The notes under the pieces were generated by a model. The model did no database searches and was not told where the DNA came from. It saw only the letters and a program-made list of their open reading frames with translations. The translations under genes and the position numbers were made by a program. A stretch of DNA of 64,000 bases from Corynebacterium minutissimum (lineage in GTDB: Bacteria; Actinomycetota; Actinomycetes; Mycobacteriales; Mycobacteriaceae), in the NCBI RefSeq assembly GCF_016889765.1, contig NZ_CP069533.1, forward strand, positions 1,054,001 to 1,118,000, written 5' to 3'. This document shows, piece by piece, positions 1-8,312 of this stretch (its first letter is position 1; the number at the start of each line of letters is the position of its first letter).

Positions 1-2
1 AA

Positions 3-1907
3 ACGGCAGAGCTGGAAGAAAAGACAGGCGAGAACGCCCCGCGCAAGGCCAAGAACTTCTGGCCCTCTGCGAAACGGCTTTTTGGCCTGCTTGCACCGTT
101 CAAGGTGCAGCTTTTTGCGATTGCCGCCATGAATATCGTGTGCGTGCTGCTGGCGGTAGCCGCGCCGAAGGTCATGGGTATGGCCACCGACGTTATCTTC
201 TCCGGCGTTATTTCGCGCCACATGCCGGCGGGGATCTCGAAGGAGCAGGCCATTGAGGCGCTCCGCGCGGGCGGGCAGGACAAGTTTGCCGACATGGCCT
301 CCGCCATGGACTTAAACCCCGGCTTCGGCATTGATTTCTCCAAGCTCGGCACCATCATCCTCATTGTCATCGCGATGTACGTGGTGTCCTCGTTCTTCCA
401 GTGGTGGCAGGGCTTTTTGCTCAACTCCCTGGTGATGAAGGTGGTCTTCGACCTGCGCGGAGATATCGAGTCCAAGCTCAACCGCTTGCCGCTCAATTAC
501 TTCGACACGCAATCGCGCGGCGACCTGCTCTCGCGCACAACGAACGACGCCGACAATATCCAGTCCGCCCTCCAACAGGCCATCTCGCAGCTGTTTTACA
601 ACCTGCTCATGGTCGTGGGCATTACGGTCATGATGTTCTCCGTGTCCTGGCAGCTGGCCCTCGTGGCGCTGCTCGCGCTGCCGCTGACCGCCGTCGTGAT
701 TGCGGTCATTGGTTCTCGCGCGCAGAAGCAGTTCAAGGCGCAGTGGAAAGCGACCGGTGACCTCAACGGCCAGATCGAAGAGGCGTTCTCCGGCCACGAC
801 CTCGCCACCGTCTTCGGCCGCATCGATGCCATGACGGAGGACTTTGACAAGCGCAACGAGGAGCTGTTCCGCTCCGCGTCGCTGGCGCAGTTCCTGGCCG
901 GCATGATGATGCCGATCATGCAGTTCATTTCCTACCTGTCCTACGTGGTCATCGCGGTGCTTGGCGCGCTCAAGGTGGCCTCCGGCTCCCTCACGCTGGG
1001 CGGTGCGCAGGCCTTTATTCAGTACTCGCGTGAGTTCAACCAGCCGCTGGGCCAGCTCGGTGGCATGATGCAGCAGGTGCAGTCGGGCGTGGCGTCGGCC
1101 GAGCGCGTCTTCGAGTTCCTCGACGCCGAGGAGGAGCCCCTCGAAGAACCCACCTCCCGCCTCGGCGGCCGCGCGAAGGGCCTCGTCGAGTTCGAGGATG
1201 TCGACTTCTCCTATGACCCCGACTCCCCGCTCATCCAGGACCTTTCCCTGCGCGTCGAGCCCGGCCAGACCGCCGCCATCGTGGGCCCCACGGGTGCTGG
1301 CAAGACCACGCTGGTTAACCTCATCATGCGCTTCTACGACATTGATTCGGGCACCATCCGCCTCGATGGCATCGACACCGCGGAGATTTCCCGCCACGAG
1401 CTGCGTTCCCAAGTGGGCATGGTGCTCCAGGACGCCATGGTCTTTGAAGGCACGATCATGGACAACATCCGCTACGGCCGCCTCGATGCCACCGACGACG
1501 AGGTCATCGCCGCGGCGAAGGCCACCTACGTCGACCGCTTCGTCCATTCCCTCCCCGAGGGCTATGACACGAAGATTGACCAAGACGGCGGCGCCATTTC
1601 TGCTGGCGAGCGTCAGCTCATCACCATCGCGCGCGCCTTCCTGGCCCAGCCGGCGTTGCTCATCCTCGACGAGGCCACCTCGTCTGTCGATACCCGCACC
1701 GAGATGCACGTCCAGCAGGCCATGAACGCCCTGCGCCAGGGCCGCACGTCCTTTATCATCGCGCACCGCCTGTCCACGATTCGCGACGCCGACGTCATCA
1801 TCGTCATGGAAGAAGGCCGCATCGTCGAACAAGGCACCCACGCTGAGCTTCTCGACACCCACGGCGCCTACTGGCGCCTCCACCAGTCCCAGTTCCGCGA
1901 ACCCTAG
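3..1907 (+). CDS. ABC exporter, fused permease/ATPase (5' end outside window)
   Basis: The reading frame is open from base 3 leftwards, so the gene is truncated by the window edge; a GTG at 105 is internal to it. The visible part has a six-helix type-1 exporter domain (about bases 100-1100) followed by the nucleotide-binding domain. Walker A is GPTGAGKTT (near 1280-1306), Walker B LLILDEATSS (near 1656) and the H-loop IAHRLS. The signature motif is the unusual SAGER instead of LSGGQ (near 1599), as seen in some halves of heterodimeric exporters. The missing upstream sequence may therefore hold a partner half-transporter (inference). Substrate cannot be read from sequence. It would act in the inner membrane. 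Confidence 0.9.
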   Translation, partial: TAELEEKTGENAPRKAKNFWPSAKRLFGLLAPFKVQLFAIAAMNIVCVLLAVAAPKVMGMATDVIFSGVISRHMPAGISKEQAIEALRAGGQDKFADMASAMDLNPGFGIDFSKLGTIILIVIAMYVVSSFFQWWQGFLLNSLVMKVVFDLRGDIESKLNRLPLNYFDTQSRGDLLSRTTNDADNIQSALQQAISQLFYNLLMVVGITVMMFSVSWQLALVALLALPLTAVVIAVIGSRAQKQFKAQWKATGDLNGQIEEAFSGHDLATVFGRIDAMTEDFDKRNEELFRSASLAQFLAGMMMPIMQFISYLSYVVIAVLGALKVASGSLTLGGAQAFIQYSREFNQPLGQLGGMMQQVQSGVASAERVFEFLDAEEEPLEEPTSRLGGRAKGLVEFEDVDFSYDPDSPLIQDLSLRVEPGQTAAIVGPTGAGKTTLVNLIMRFYDIDSGTIRLDGIDTAEISRHELRSQVGMVLQDAMVFEGTIMDNIRYGRLDATDDEVIAAAKATYVDRFVHSLPEGYDTKIDQDGGAISAGERQLITIARAFLAQPALLILDEATSSVDTRTEMHVQQAMNALRQGRTSFIIAHRLSTIRDADVIIVMEEGRIVEQGTHAELLDTHGAYWRLHQSQFREP

Positions 1908-1916
1908 CCCCGCGCG

Positions 1917-2531
1917 CTAGTCCACGCTCACCGCAATCACCGGCGCGGAGAAACTATCCCCGGTGAGGTTCGCCAGTTCGAGGGTGACGTTGGTGAGGGA
2001 GAGGTGGTCCATGAGGGCGTCGGGAAGCGCGGCGTCCGGGACGGGGTGTGGCTGGGGAATGCCGAGCTGGTCGAGGACGTGATTGATATCCCCGGTCAGA
2101 TCCACGGTGACCGGCACGGTACGCGCGCCTTCAATGGTGGGCGTAGCGGTCAGAGACGTCGCGACGATGCGTACGGACCCCTCCACCGTGGTCTGCGCAC
2201 CACCGGTGGTGAGTAGTCCATCACCGGCGTTGCCGGGCAGCGTGATGGCGAGGTCCTGCACGTCAAGGCGGTCCCCGGTGAGTTCCAGGACGCGCACCTC
2301 GCCGTCGCCGGTCGGTGTCGTGCTGATGGTGGCGCCCACGTTGCCCCTCAACGTCACCTCCTTCGCGGTCACCGTGGAGAAATAAGGCTGGTCGGGGGCA
2401 ACCTGCGCGCTCACGACCTCTACCCCGCCATTCGCGCTCACCGCGAGGGCCACAACGGCCGCGATCACTGTGCTCCGTGAGCGCGAAGGGCGGGGCGCGC
2501 GGCGCGGGGTGTTCGGGCGGTGTTTACGCAT
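1917..2531 (-). CDS. DUF2993 (LmeA-like) secreted or membrane-anchored lipid-binding protein
   Basis: Start chosen at ATG 2531, overlapping the end of the DUF6114 gene by 8 bp; longer frames run through that gene and are rejected. The 204-residue product has a basic N-terminus and one hydrophobic segment (about residues 19-32), followed by a beta-rich domain of the DUF2993 type, related to the mycobacterial phospholipid-binding protein LmeA. The conserved ending has LTNVTLELANL and a terminal VSVD. Predicted exported or anchored on the outside of the inner membrane. It is the third gene of a DUF6230-DUF6114-DUF2993 set, suggesting a shared envelope role. The signal-segment DNA carries one of the inverted GTGAGCGCGAA repeats. 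Confidence 0.75.
   Translation of the reverse strand: MRKHRPNTPRRAPRPSRSRSTVIAAVVALAVSANGGVEVVSAQVAPDQPYFSTVTAKEVTLRGNVGATISTTPTGDGEVRVLELTGDRLDVQDLAITLPGNAGDGLLTTGGAQTTVEGSVRIVATSLTATPTIEGARTVPVTVDLTGDINHVLDQLGIPQPHPVPDAALPDALMDHLSLTNVTLELANLTGDSFSAPVIAVSVD
2431..2487. repeat. Inverted repeat TTCGCGCTCAC / GTGAGCGCGAA, 35-nt spacer
   Basis: Arms lie at 2431-2441 and 2477-2487. The outer flanks extend the match (CCGCC-A/C-TTCGCGCTCAC) with one mismatch. It sits in the segment coding for the N-terminal hydrophobic stretch of the DUF2993 protein. The same arms, with a 34-nt spacer, recur inside pks13 at 40904-40959, and a single arm occurs near 26736. The spacers are unrelated, so only the arms are repeated. 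Confidence 0.7.
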
Positions 2532-2985
2532 CGCTGGGCTCCCAAGCCAAGGTGAGTGCGCCGCCAACAATGCCGAGCAGCGAGCCAACGAGGAAGCCTC
2601 CCAAATTAGACGCCGGCAAGGCAATGACCGCCACGATGATGCCCAGCACGCCAAGATACGTCGCGGTGGCGGGGCGAAACCACGCGCCGAGGCCAAACAT
2701 GACGAGAAGCGCGCCGATGAGCAGCGTGGATACGCCCGACACGGTGGAAATCATGACGAGCAGGTCCGAAATCTGGACCGTGAAGTAGGCGGGCATGGCA
2801 ATGATGATGCCCGAAAGGATGAGCAGCAGCCCCGGGATGAAAGGCCGCTCGCGGCGCCAGGCTTTAAAGCGCGTCCACGCTGACGGTTTGGGCGCTACGG
2901 AGCCGGATTGGTCGGCATCGATTGAATCAGGTTCCACGGCGCTCGTTCCTGGAGCGCCACTAGCGCCATCAGCAGGCATGGCCAC
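2524..2985 (-). CDS. DUF6114 membrane protein
   Basis: A 153-residue product with a disordered acidic/Ser N-terminus (about 1-35) and four hydrophobic segments (about 50-66, 71-95, 100-125, 128-147) that form the recognisable DUF6114 core beginning RPFIPGLLLILSG. GTG 2985 and ATG 2979 are both possible starts; the gene overlaps the end of the DUF6230 gene by about 11-17 bp and its own end overlaps the DUF2993 gene by 8 bp, so the three genes are translationally coupled. Function of the family is unknown; DUF6114 and DUF6230 genes are commonly adjacent in actinobacteria. Confidence 0.75.
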   Translation of the reverse strand: MAMPADGASGAPGTSAVEPDSIDADQSGSVAPKPSAWTRFKAWRRERPFIPGLLLILSGIIIAMPAYFTVQISDLLVMISTVSGVSTLLIGALLVMFGLGAWFRPATATYLGVLGIIVAVIALPASNLGGFLVGSLLGIVGGALTLAWEPSDA

Positions 2986-3541
2986 GGCCCCGCTCCACGG
3001 ATACGCCCACGTTCTGCGCGGACAGGGTCTTCGCGCCGATGGAGGTGGCGCGGACGTCGTCGGCGGTCAGCGAAACCTGCTTGGAGTAGAGGCCCCAGGT
3101 GCCGGGGTCGGCGGCGTCGGAAAGCTGGCGGGCGTCAATACCCACGTTGGCGTCCTGCATGACCAGCGAACCTTCGATATCTGAGGCACCGACGAGGAGG
3201 TCGGTGGCCTCCACGCTGTTATCGCCCTTGGCCTTGAGCGCGAGCGTGGACTCCCCCACCGCGGGCAGGTCCGTGGTGACGTAAAGGCACAAGTCCGAGG
3301 CCACGGCGTGCTCCAGCTTGAGGCGCGCGGTGGGGACGTCCTCCTCACCCTTCTTGTCGCTATCGATGAAGAGGGAAAAGCCCTCGCCCTCCAAGTGGCG
3401 CATGTTGACGTTAAAGAACGTGCCCGACAGCGCCAGGTTCGCCGTCAGACCGCCCTGCGCCACCGCAAAGCCCGCCACGCCAAATGCCGCGAAGCCCGCT
3501 ACTAGGCCCGCCGCGGCTTTCGGCACACTGATTCTGCCCAC
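2969..3541 (-). CDS. DUF6230 exported protein
   Basis: The start is GTG 3541, preceded on the minus strand by a perfect AGGAGG four bases upstream; much longer upstream frames overlap the Fe-S oxidoreductase gene and are rejected. The 190-residue product opens with GRISVPKAAAG followed by one hydrophobic segment (about residues 8-26), then a beta-rich extracytoplasmic domain of the DUF6230 family. It is the first gene of a three-gene overlapping set with DUF6114 and DUF2993 and is divergent from the oxidoreductase at 3656, with about 115 bp between them for promoters. Role unknown; envelope location is inferred. Confidence 0.75.
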   Translation of the reverse strand: MGRISVPKAAAGLVAGFAAFGVAGFAVAQGGLTANLALSGTFFNVNMRHLEGEGFSLFIDSDKKGEEDVPTARLKLEHAVASDLCLYVTTDLPAVGESTLALKAKGDNSVEATDLLVGASDIEGSLVMQDANVGIDARQLSDAADPGTWGLYSKQVSLTADDVRATSIGAKTLSAQNVGVSVERGRGHAC

Positions 3542-3655
3542 AACGCCTCCTGAAAAGTTGACCCTCAGAATGATAGCTGAATCCCGACTCCCGGAATTGA
3601 GCAGTAAGGCTTTAAGGTAGGAAGCAGCATTGAGCCAAGCAATAAAGGAGCGCGC

Positions 3656-6397
3656 ATGTTCGGCTGGGTTGCCATCGCCGCATCGATCCCGGTGTGGCTG
3701 TATTTCTTCTACCGAGTCGGTGTGCTCTTCCGTTTCATCCGCTCCGGTGGGCCCACGCAGCTCAACCGCACCGACCGCCCGATGTCGCGCCTCGGCCGCG
3801 TCCTCGTCGAAGTCTTCGGCCATACCCACTTCAAGGGCCGCCCGTTCGTCAACGCCGCGCACTGGCTTGTCATGGTAGGTTTCCTCTTCGGCATTCTGGT
3901 GTGGTTTGAGGCCTATATCCAAACCTTCGCGCCCGATAAAGGCTGGCCGTGGCTCAGCGACTGGCCGGTCTATCACTTCATCGAGGAGGTCCTCGGCATC
4001 GCAACGGTGCTGGGCATTGGCTTCCTCGCCGCAGTACGCCTCAAGCTCGGCCACACTGAGCGCGGCAGCCGCTTCTACAATTCGCAGGTCTTCCCAGCGC
4101 ACTTGGTGGAAGCCATCGTGTTTGTCGAGGGCCTCGGCATGCTCCTGGTCAAGGCGTCCTCCATCGCGACGTTTGACGGTGGGTCGCAGTGGGCTGATTT
4201 CTTGACGATTCATGTGGCGGGGATGCTGCCGACGTCGCCAAGCATGGTTCAATTCTTTGCCCTGGTGAAGCTGCTGACGGGTATGGCGTTCATCGCCTGC
4301 ATCGCCCGCTACTTCCAGTGGGGTGTCATGTGGCACCGCTTCATGGCGTTCTTCAACATCTTCTTCCAGCGCAACGCCGACGGCGAGAAGGCGCTGGGCG
4401 CTGTTCCCACGCCGGACCTAGAGGACCTCGAGCCGGGGAGCTGGAAAATGCTTCTCGACGCCTCCTCCTGCACCGAATGCGGCCGCTGCCAGGACCTCTG
4501 CCCCGCGTGGAATACCGGCAAGCCGCTGAGTCCGAAAAAGGTCATGATGGACCTGCGCCAGGGTGCGCTGGATAATTACAACCCGCATGAGGGGCTAAAC
4601 GTGCTGGCGATGGCGGGCACGATTGATGATGACGTCCTGTGGTCGTGCACCAACTGTGGTGCGTGCGTGGACCAGTGCCCGGTGGACATCGAGCACATCG
4701 ACCACATCGCGGACCTGCGCCGTTTCAAGGTTCTGGCGGAGTCTGACTTCCCGTCGGAGCTGACCGGGCTGTTTAAGAACATGGAAACGAAGGGCAATCC
4801 GTGGGGCCGCAACGCCTCGGAGCGCCGCGCGTGGATTGACCAGGCGCGCGCCGACGGCATTGAGGTGCCGATTATCGGTGAGGACGCTACGGATTTTTCC
4901 GACCTCGAGTACCTGTTCTGGGTCGGCTGCGCGGGTGCGTACGACGACAAGGGCCGCGCTACGACACGCGCGGTAGTGGACATGTTGCACACCGCCGGCG
5001 TGAAGTTCGGCGTGCTGGCCACAGGCGAAACGTGCACGGGTGACCCGGCGCGCCGTGCCGGCAATGAGTTCCTGTTCCAGGTAATGGCGGAGCAGAATGT
5101 TGCCGCGCTTAACGACGCCTTCCACGGCGTCCCTCAAGGCCAACGCAAGATCATCACCACGTGTCCGCACTGTTTTAATACGATTCGCAACGAATACCCC
5201 GATTTCGACGGCCACTTTGACGTGCTGCACCACACGCAGCTGCTCAACCGTTTGGTGCGCGAAAAGCTGCTCGTGCCGGTGCCACGTTCGCCGGAGAATC
5301 GCCGCCCCGTCACGTATCACGATCCCTGCTTCCTGGGCCGTCATAACAAGGTTTTCGACCCGCCACGTGAACTCGTGGAGTCGACTGGCGCAACGCTTGC
5401 GGAAATGGACCACAACCGTGACGAAGCTTTCTGTTGTGGTGCCGGTGGTGCGCGTATGTTCATGGAAGAAAACCTGGGCAAGCGCGTCAATGAGTTCCGT
5501 TCGGAGCAGGCAGTGGCCACCGGTGCTTCTGAGATTGCAACCGGTTGCCCGTTCTGTAACGTCATGCTCACCGGTGGTGTGAAGTCCGTTGCGCCGGAAA
5601 CCCAGGTCAGCGATGTAGCGCTTATGCTTCGCGACGCCATCGCCCCCTCCGGCACTCTCCCCGCCCCGCGCGAGAAGGCTTTCCTCGACACCCCGCGTCG
5701 TCTCTCCCCCGCCGCACCGTCCGACCCCACCGCTTCTTCGCGACCTAACGACTCGTCGGTGCCCGACACTTCCGCGCCCGCCGTTGCCGCCGATGCGCCC
5801 ACCACCCCAGAGCCTCTAGAATCTCCCGCTCCGACGCCTCCAACCCCAGCGGCGACTCCTGCAGCTCCCGCCACCCCGCCAGCTCCATCTGCCCCTTCCG
5901 CGCCTTCGGCCCCTGCCACGCCAAGCGCACCAACAGCTCCGGCTGCTCCCTCCACTCCGTCGGTGCCCACAGCACCCAGTGCCCCCGCAGACTCTTCCAC
6001 CCCGTCCGCACCTGCTACTCCGAAGCCACCTAGCGCTCCGGCAGCAACAAAGGCGCCAACCGCACCGTCCGCGCCCGCGGCCCCTGCAGCTCCCGCCACG
6101 CCGCCGGCTCCAACCGCCCCATCCGTGCCAAGCGCACCTGCGGTGCCGGAAGCGCCGAAGGCAGCGGAGACGCCTCGTGCGCCAGGAGCGCCGAAGGCTC
6201 CAGCAGCGCCCGCTGCGCCGGATGTACCGAGTGCCCCGGCGGCGCCGAAGGCTCCAGCAGCGCCCGCTGCGCCGGATGTACCGAGTGCCCCGGCGGCGCC
6301 GAAGGCACCAAGCGCGCCGAAAGCCCCCGAAGTGCCGGTGGCGCCGGGGGCGTCGGAAAGCGTGGCACAGGCCCCGAAGCCGCCGAGCCAGGACTAG
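3656..6397 (+). CDS. Membrane-bound Fe-S oxidoreductase with Pro/Ala-rich tail (Rv0338c-like)
   Basis: The 913-residue product has an N-terminal membrane domain of nitrate-reductase-gamma type (about residues 1-235), then two 4Fe-4S ferredoxin motifs, CTECGRCQDLCP and CTNCGACVDQCP, and two CCG domains of heterodisulfide-reductase type (CPHCFNTIRNEYPDF with CFLGRHN, and CCGAGGARMF with CPFCN). This matches the essential mycobacterial Rv0338c family, thought to move electrons from a membrane quinone pool to a cytoplasmic partner; the exact reaction is unknown. From about residue 662 the rest is a 250-residue low-complexity tail of Pro, Ala, Ser, Lys and Thr, including an 18-residue tandem repeat. 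The aminotransferase alaT lies three genes downstream, as in the Rv0337c/Rv0338c neighbourhood. Confidence 0.88.
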   Translation: MFGWVAIAASIPVWLYFFYRVGVLFRFIRSGGPTQLNRTDRPMSRLGRVLVEVFGHTHFKGRPFVNAAHWLVMVGFLFGILVWFEAYIQTFAPDKGWPWLSDWPVYHFIEEVLGIATVLGIGFLAAVRLKLGHTERGSRFYNSQVFPAHLVEAIVFVEGLGMLLVKASSIATFDGGSQWADFLTIHVAGMLPTSPSMVQFFALVKLLTGMAFIACIARYFQWGVMWHRFMAFFNIFFQRNADGEKALGAVPTPDLEDLEPGSWKMLLDASSCTECGRCQDLCPAWNTGKPLSPKKVMMDLRQGALDNYNPHEGLNVLAMAGTIDDDVLWSCTNCGACVDQCPVDIEHIDHIADLRRFKVLAESDFPSELTGLFKNMETKGNPWGRNASERRAWIDQARADGIEVPIIGEDATDFSDLEYLFWVGCAGAYDDKGRATTRAVVDMLHTAGVKFGVLATGETCTGDPARRAGNEFLFQVMAEQNVAALNDAFHGVPQGQRKIITTCPHCFNTIRNEYPDFDGHFDVLHHTQLLNRLVREKLLVPVPRSPENRRPVTYHDPCFLGRHNKVFDPPRELVESTGATLAEMDHNRDEAFCCGAGGARMFMEENLGKRVNEFRSEQAVATGASEIATGCPFCNVMLTGGVKSVAPETQVSDVALMLRDAIAPSGTLPAPREKAFLDTPRRLSPAAPSDPTASSRPNDSSVPDTSAPAVAADAPTTPEPLESPAPTPPTPAATPAAPATPPAPSAPSAPSAPATPSAPTAPAAPSTPSVPTAPSAPADSSTPSAPATPKPPSAPAATKAPTAPSAPAAPAAPATPPAPTAPSVPSAPAVPEAPKAAETPRAPGAPKAPAAPAAPDVPSAPAAPKAPAAPAAPDVPSAPAAPKAPSAPKAPEVPVAPGASESVAQAPKPPSQD
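6188..6298 (+). repeat. 54-bp tandem repeat in the Pro/Ala tail
   Basis: Two identical 54-bp units, 6188-6241 and 6242-6295, begin GCGCCGAAGGCTCCAGCAGC; a third begins at 6296 and soon diverges. Each encodes 18 residues, so the frame is kept. Perfect identity at the DNA level points to recent duplication and probable length variation between strains. Confidence 0.9.
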
Positions 6398-6430
6398 TTT
6401 TTAAACTAGGCGCGATTGGGGCGGCACGGG

Positions 6431-6436
6431 TAGTCT
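6431..6436 (+). promoter_or_regulatory. -10 hexamer TAGTCT, likely leaderless start of antiporter
   Basis: TAGTCT ends 6 nt before the ATG at 6443, placing the transcription start at or next to the start codon. No Shine-Dalgarno sequence is visible. Confidence 0.4.
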
Positions 6437-6442
6437 CTAGAC

Positions 6443-7672
6443 ATGCATTTTGACGTGACGTACGTCCTCGCCGCTGGCGAAAGCAATTACACCGACTCGC
6501 TCGTATCCTTCGCGTGGATCATGGCGGTGGCCTTGCTGGCACCGCTGATCTCCCACCTGACGGGCAAAAAGATGCCGGCCGTGGCGCTGCTCATCTTCTT
6601 CGGCATGATTATCGGGCCCTCGATGCTGGGTTTGGCGCACGAGGATCCGGGTATCGGCATGCTAAAGGAACTGGGCGTCGGCGCGCTGTTCCTGCTGGCA
6701 GGTTTCGAAATCGACATTGCTGCGCTGAAGTCCAAAGAAGCTGTGACGGGCTTTTCGACGTGGGCCATCTGCATGGTGGCGTGTGGCGTCGGCGCGTATT
6801 TCCTCATGGACGACATCCCGGGCGCCATCGTGATGGCGATTGCCCTGACATCGACAGCGCTCGGCACGATTACGCCGATGCTGAAGCAGGACAAGCTACT
6901 CGGCACGCGCGTGGGCGATTCCGTGCTGATTCACGGCGCGATTGGTGAGGTCGCGCCGATTACCGCGATGGCGCTGCTTCTGGGCTCGCGATCGACGCTG
7001 GCAACGATGCTTATCCTGCTGGCTTTCATTGGTATTGCAGTGGCCGTGGCCTTCATGCCGTTTGCCATTACGACGCTCATGCCGTGGTTCAAAGATGCGT
7101 TCATCTCGGGGGCTGGCTCGACGAACCAGACCATCATGCGTCTCATCATCCTGATTCTGGCGATTCTCATGGCTGTAACGGCCGTGTTCGAGCTGGACAT
7201 TGTGCTGGGAGCGTTCGCTGCGGGCATTATCCTGAACCGCATCATCCCGGATGAGTACCACAAAGGCCTGGAAAATCGCCTCGACGTGGTGTTTTATTCC
7301 ATGCTCATCCCAGTGTTCTTCGTGATTTCCGGCATGGCGATTGACTGGGACGTCATCGTGAGCGAGCCCATCAAGGTGCTGGGTATCCCGTTGCTTATTG
7401 TGGTCACGCGTGGCCTGCCGGTGTTCCTACGTGAGAACCTCCATCAGACCGGCTCCGATGTCGAGACCACCCGCGAGCGCATCCAGGTTGCGCTCTATGC
7501 CGCGACGGGTCTGCCGATCATCGTGGCGGTGATGTCGCTGGCGGTGGCGTCGGGAATCGTCGACAACGAAATGGCGTCCATCTTCATCGCCGGTGGCGCG
7601 CTGACGGTGGCGATCTTCCCGTTCATCGCCAGCCTGCTGCGCGAAGAGGAGCCGGCTAAGTCGGAGAAATAG
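6443..7672 (+). CDS. Cation:proton antiporter (CPA2-type)
   Basis: A 409-residue polytopic protein with about 12 hydrophobic segments covering almost the whole length. The pattern fits the sodium/hydrogen exchanger (Kef/NhaA-like, CPA2) fold: LISHLTGKKMPAVALLIFFG near the N-terminus, GALFLLAGFEID (about residues 78-90), and the second half containing VLGAFAAGIILNRI. There is no C-terminal RCK/TrkA-N domain, so it is a bare antiporter. It exchanges Na+ or K+ for H+ at the inner membrane; the ion is not determined. It is followed 18 nt later by the DUF1707 gene, which has its own -10 element. Confidence 0.85.
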   Translation: MHFDVTYVLAAGESNYTDSLVSFAWIMAVALLAPLISHLTGKKMPAVALLIFFGMIIGPSMLGLAHEDPGIGMLKELGVGALFLLAGFEIDIAALKSKEAVTGFSTWAICMVACGVGAYFLMDDIPGAIVMAIALTSTALGTITPMLKQDKLLGTRVGDSVLIHGAIGEVAPITAMALLLGSRSTLATMLILLAFIGIAVAVAFMPFAITTLMPWFKDAFISGAGSTNQTIMRLIILILAILMAVTAVFELDIVLGAFAAGIILNRIIPDEYHKGLENRLDVVFYSMLIPVFFVISGMAIDWDVIVSEPIKVLGIPLLIVVTRGLPVFLRENLHQTGSDVETTRERIQVALYAATGLPIIVAVMSLAVASGIVDNEMASIFIAGGALTVAIFPFIASLLREEEPAKSEK

Positions 7673-7677
7673 CCTGC

Positions 7678-7683
7678 TAGAAT
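7678..7683 (+). promoter_or_regulatory. -10 hexamer TAGAAT for DUF1707 gene
   Basis: TAGAAT is followed by 7 nt and then GTG 7691, the spacing expected for a leaderless mRNA. Confidence 0.55.
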
Positions 7684-7690
7684 AGGTGCC

Positions 7691-8302
7691 GTGACTAATC
7701 CATTCAGTATGCGGCTTTCCGACGCCGAACGGACCGACGCCGTCAACGACCTCGCCCAAGCCTTGGGTGAAGGCCGTCTAACAATGGATGAATTCGAGGA
7801 GCGCACCGACGCGGTAATGCAAGCCACGACCCGCCGCGAATTGGCGGAAGTCTTCATGGATATTCCTACCAAGGCCAGCACGGAGCTCAAGATTTACTCC
7901 CACGGCGAGATGGAGCGCGCGTACCAATCCACGCGGAAGCCGCGTTTGGCCACGGCCATGGTGGGCACGCTGGGGCTATCTTTCGGAGCATTCGTCGCCT
8001 TCAACGCGCTTTCTGGTGTGGCGGCTGCGCTGACGGGAACGGGTTTGCTCTTCCTTATCCCCGCAATATGGATCATGCTCTACGTGGCCAAAGTGGGCCC
8101 GGAATCCTGGCACCGCCCCTCACCGCGGCAGATTGAGCGCCAGCGTATGCGAGAGCTCAAGGCGGCGACTGCGGAGGAACGCGCGCAGACGAGGGCGTTG
8201 GAGCAGGCGCAGTGGGCGGAGAGGCGTCGGCAAGCAAGTGAAATCACAGGGGATGCGATGAATCTGGCGAAACGTAAGCTAGACGAGTGGAACCGGAAGT
8301 AA
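7691..8302 (+). CDS. DUF1707 domain membrane protein
   Basis: The 203-residue product starts at GTG 7691, supported by a -10 element 7 nt upstream. Residues 6-58 form the DUF1707 (SHOCT-like) domain: RLSDAERTDAVNDLAQALGEGRLTMDEFEERTDAV. Two adjacent hydrophobic segments follow (about 88-110 and 112-128), and the C-terminal 65 residues are charged and probably helical. DUF1707 proteins are common in actinobacteria, often in stress or envelope settings, but have no fixed function. Its stop codon overlaps the -10 region of alaT. Confidence 0.8.
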   Translation: MTNPFSMRLSDAERTDAVNDLAQALGEGRLTMDEFEERTDAVMQATTRRELAEVFMDIPTKASTELKIYSHGEMERAYQSTRKPRLATAMVGTLGLSFGAFVAFNALSGVAAALTGTGLLFLIPAIWIMLYVAKVGPESWHRPSPRQIERQRMRELKAATAEERAQTRALEQAQWAERRRQASEITGDAMNLAKRKLDEWNRK

Positions 8303-8305
8303 CAT
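8300..8305 (+). promoter_or_regulatory. -10 hexamer TAACAT for alaT
   Basis: TAACAT overlaps the TAA stop of the DUF1707 gene and is followed by 7 nt and the ATG at 8313. No Shine-Dalgarno is present, so alaT is probably leaderless. Confidence 0.5.
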
Positions 8306-8312
8306 ATCTCGC

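Noticed and set aside
312..1883. Long open frame on the minus strand (523 codons)
   Set aside because: Antisense shadow of the ABC exporter; no family motifs, composition biased to His/Asp/Gly/Val as expected for a complement frame.
2969..4336. 455-codon extension of the DUF6230 frame
   Set aside because: Overlaps the Fe-S oxidoreductase; the GTG with AGGAGG at 3541 gives the proper exported protein.
5641..6397. Repeated GC-rich units resembling a repeat array
   Set aside because: Units are coding, in frame and without unique spacers, so not CRISPR. No CRISPR array was seen anywhere in the window.
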